Below the pieces are notes generated by a model. That model saw nothing but the letters and a program-made list of their open reading frames with translations, did not search any database and was not told the origin of the DNA. From Desulfuromusa sp. (lineage in GTDB: Bacteria; Desulfobacterota; Desulfuromonadia; Desulfuromonadales; Geopsychrobacteraceae), in assembly GCA_029934095.1 (NCBI GenBank), contig JAOZMV010000048.1:1-8938 (forward strand): a stretch of 8,938 nucleotides of DNA. The letters are read 5' to 3'. How positions within the stretch are numbered: the stretch's first letter is position 1; every line of letters begins with the position of its first letter. The translations under genes were made by a program, and so were the position numbers. Of this stretch, positions 6,506 to 8,938 are shown piece by piece.

Positions 6506-8905
6506 ATGTCAACACCGATAAAAATCTGTATTTTTATTATAAGCACACTGGTGTTTCTTGCTCTTGCGTTGATTGCCCTGGTTAAGACACAAATCACCCC
6601 GGAAAAGGTTCGGGAAACACTTCTTCCTCTGGCCGAAAAATCTTTACAACGCAGTGTTGATTTTGGGGAAATAAAGATCGGTCTATTCTCTGGTATTTCT
6701 ATTGCTGATCTGCAAGTGATGCAAAAAAATGGTAAAGATGAATTTTTTTCAGTCCATACGGTCGCTTTGCATTATCAATTCTGGCCCCTTTTCACCGGTA
6801 AGGTGATTGTTGATCAGATCCTTCTGGATCAACCTAAAATAAATTTTATTCGCAGGCCGGATGGCCACTTTAATTTTTGTGACCTGTTGCATGAGCCAAC
6901 GACAGGTGGGAATGGTTCTGCCGTTTCTGGTCAGCATGATCGGTCTACTGCACTACCGGCTACTTTTAACCTTTTGGTGAAAGAAGTTAATATTAAAGCC
7001 GGTGAGTTGCTGTACGTAGACAAGTTCAAGAATGCCAAATCTCCTTTTCGCTACAGTTTGAATAATCTTAATTTCAAAGCCAGACAGATAACATTTGATC
7101 AATCTTTTCCTGTTGACCTTTCAGCCGTTATCAACGGAGCCAATATTGATGTTTCCGGGAGATACAATTTTTCTAACCGAACGGGCGATCTGACAATTCT
7201 TCTGGCACCGTTGGGAGTGGTTCAATTTGCACCTTATTATCGGGATGTTTTCCCTGGAAAGCTGGGTGCAGCGCAGTTATCTCTCAATCTGAAAGTTGCT
7301 ATCCAACCCGATCTGGTTTCCTCAAAAGGAAAAATTACATTTGCTGATGTTGATCTGGTGTTGGATATGTTTCCGGATACTGGTTTGAAGAAAGCCAGTC
7401 TGGGTATTGATTATGCTCTGAACTATAATGTCGAAAAGCAACTGTTGGCAGTGTCAACCTTGCTGTTTAATTTTAATGGAATCAATCTTGGAGCAGAGGG
7501 GGAAGTTGATCTGTCCACACCTGACCCCTATCTGGTATCCAGATTATTCTTAAAGAAGCTCGATTTACGTGAAGTGATGCAGAACCTTCCAGTTGAGCTG
7601 TCCCGGAATTATCAGAAATATAGTTTTGCCGGGATGGTTGATGGCCGGGTCGATTTTTCTGGAGAATTGAGTCGTGGCATAGATCTGCTTAAATCAGCAC
7701 AATTGAGTTTGACTGATGTGCGGGCTAACTCTGAACATCTGCGTGCCGGGATCAGCGGTGATATCACTTATGCCGACAAGGTTTTACAGTTAGAGAATCT
7801 GCTGCTGCAATATGGAGATCAGCAGGCTCAACTCCAGGCTAAAGTAGAGAGGGCTCCCGATAATATTTTCCACGGTGAATTTGATCTCTCTGCGGATACC
7901 CTGGATCTCAATAAGATTCTTTCCAAACCCACATCTGAAATCAGATCTGAACCTGAGCCTGTGGGCAGCAATACGGGTAATAAGGGGATCGCTGTTCCAG
8001 CGGAAACGGAGCGGAAAACTCTGGCTGACGATATCGGTCCTTTCGATATCCCTATCGATATACTGGGAACTCTTCTAGTTAAGCGCCTAATTTATCAGAA
8101 GCTAAATGTTGACAAGGTCACTGCAGATTTAAGTCTGAAAAATAATTCTTTGTCGATAATTAATCTCACCGGTCAAATTGGTGATGGAGAGTTGGAGGGA
8201 TCTGCCCTTGTCAATCTTGGTGTTAAAGGTCTCTCTTATCAAGGAGAGATGTCATTGCGTCAACCGAATGTTATGACTTTGATTTCGGGGTTGTTTCCCG
8301 ATACTGAACAAAGTGCTACTGGTCAGTTGCAGTGGCAGAATAATTTCTCCGGTAGCGGCACTCTTGCCGATAACTGGTTACCGGCACTGCAACTTAAAGG
8401 GGCGATTAATCTTCAGCAGGGGAGTGTTAAGGGTTTCCCGGCACTTGAACAATTGGCGGGTTTTTTAGATAGTCCAACGCTCAAGGTGATCAGTTTTCAA
8501 TCATTGACCGGACAATATGATTTGCGTGATGGCCTGGCTCGAATCAAGGGGCAACTGAACAGTTCGAAAACAAAATTAATCTCCACTGGAACAGTTGCTA
8601 TTGACGGTCACCTCAACCTGAATCTTGATGCCCGTTTTTCTCCCGAGGTTCTGGGGAAGCTTGGTTTGAACAAGGTGCTTAAAAAAACCGTTGCAGATCA
8701 GGATGGCTGGGGAACTCTTCCTCTGTTGATTCGGGGAACATTAGATCATCCGCAAGTGAGCTACAATTCAGTTGCTCTACAAGATCAAGTCATAGAGAAA
8801 GCCAGCCAGAAACTTCTGGAAAAGTTAGTGCCGGAGGGGGATGGAAATGCTGAACCAATCAAGAAACTGCTTGATAATACGTTGAATAAATTGTTCGGAA
8901 AATAA
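6506..8905 (+). CDS. AsmA family protein, inner-membrane anchored and periplasmic
   Basis: This complete 799-residue protein has an N-terminal transmembrane helix (about residues 7-26) with no cleavage motif noticed. The AsmA-type start follows: a TPEKVRETLLPLAEK segment, then SVDFGEIKIGLFSGISIADL (51-70). Long beta-rich stretches are interrupted by two polar linkers (about 128-153 and 473-505). The C-terminal AsmA_2-like part (about 605-780) includes GQLQWQ at 606, the GSVKGFPALEQLAGFL block and a charged helical tail. Relatives (AsmA, TamB, YhdP, YdbH) form elongated grooves bridging the periplasm and are linked to glycerophospholipid transport to the outer membrane. A similar job is inferred here; which paralogue it matches cannot be said. 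AsmA of E. coli is about 617 residues, so this is a longer member. It is divergent from the RimB-like gene, has its own leader and shows no link to the nuclease operon. Confidence 0.88.
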   Translation: MSTPIKICIFIISTLVFLALALIALVKTQITPEKVRETLLPLAEKSLQRSVDFGEIKIGLFSGISIADLQVMQKNGKDEFFSVHTVALHYQFWPLFTGKVIVDQILLDQPKINFIRRPDGHFNFCDLLHEPTTGGNGSAVSGQHDRSTALPATFNLLVKEVNIKAGELLYVDKFKNAKSPFRYSLNNLNFKARQITFDQSFPVDLSAVINGANIDVSGRYNFSNRTGDLTILLAPLGVVQFAPYYRDVFPGKLGAAQLSLNLKVAIQPDLVSSKGKITFADVDLVLDMFPDTGLKKASLGIDYALNYNVEKQLLAVSTLLFNFNGINLGAEGEVDLSTPDPYLVSRLFLKKLDLREVMQNLPVELSRNYQKYSFAGMVDGRVDFSGELSRGIDLLKSAQLSLTDVRANSEHLRAGISGDITYADKVLQLENLLLQYGDQQAQLQAKVERAPDNIFHGEFDLSADTLDLNKILSKPTSEIRSEPEPVGSNTGNKGIAVPAETERKTLADDIGPFDIPIDILGTLLVKRLIYQKLNVDKVTADLSLKNNSLSIINLTGQIGDGELEGSALVNLGVKGLSYQGEMSLRQPNVMTLISGLFPDTEQSATGQLQWQNNFSGSGTLADNWLPALQLKGAINLQQGSVKGFPALEQLAGFLDSPTLKVISFQSLTGQYDLRDGLARIKGQLNSSKTKLISTGTVAIDGHLNLNLDARFSPEVLGKLGLNKVLKKTVADQDGWGTLPLLIRGTLDHPQVSYNSVALQDQVIEKASQKLLEKLVPEGDGNAEPIKKLLDNTLNKLFGK

Positions 8906-8938
8906 ACTATCCTGCTGTCTTGGCCTATTGAGAGGTAT
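8906..8938 (+). other. Tail after the AsmA-like gene with a possible ribosome-binding site
   Basis: These 33 bases show no terminator hairpin. GAGAGG at 8930-8935 resembles a Shine-Dalgarno sequence and may precede a gene starting just beyond the window, which would make the AsmA-like gene part of an operon. The segment is too short to confirm. Confidence 0.25.

Overview
The window looks like chromosomal DNA from a Gram-negative bacterium. The AsmA-type envelope protein implies a double membrane, and the AddB-like/RecB-like pair is of a kind I associate with Proteobacteria in the broad sense. A deltaproteobacterium (Desulfuromonadales-like) would fit the moderate base composition and the gene families, but that placement is an inference from family recognition and was not tested. 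I see no RNA genes, insertion sequences, CRISPR arrays or phage genes.

Layout. (1) 1-5645, plus strand: a two-gene DNA end-processing operon. The upstream gene enters from outside the window. It encodes an AddB-like protein with degenerate helicase features, a PD-(D/E)XK nuclease and the cysteine pattern of an AddB/Cas4-type iron-sulphur cluster. Its stop codon overlaps the start of a 1103-residue UvrD/RecB-type helicase by ATGA. The helicase has all the expected motor motifs and its own C-terminal PD-(D/E)XK nuclease. Together they should form a heterodimeric, dual-nuclease, single-motor helicase-nuclease for resecting double-strand breaks. It is comparable in plan to AddAB but belongs to a shorter and less studied branch. 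(2) 5669-6133, minus strand: a small gene that converges on the helicase gene with a 23-base gap. The protein matches the RimB/DUF785 family of retropepsin-like proteases (often annotated 'ATP-dependent zinc protease') along its length. However, the catalytic Asp-Thr-Gly-Ala is replaced by Val-Met-Asp-Tyr and the Leu-Gly-Arg motif is lost, so it is probably a pseudo-enzyme. (3) 6134-6505: a 372-base, AT-rich divergent intergenic region. It holds weak promoter candidates in both directions and two matched palindromes of the form TCAA-N4-TTGA. (4) 6506-8905, plus strand: a complete AsmA-family protein, anchored in the inner membrane and mostly periplasmic, of the type linked to phospholipid traffic to the outer membrane. 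(5) 8906-8938: a short tail with a possible ribosome-binding site for a further gene.

The two nuclease genes clearly work together. The pseudo-protease and the AsmA protein are neighbours with no evident functional link to them. The best candidates for something not yet described are the nuclease pair, whose family I do not know to have been studied biochemically, and the active-site-less RimB-like protein.
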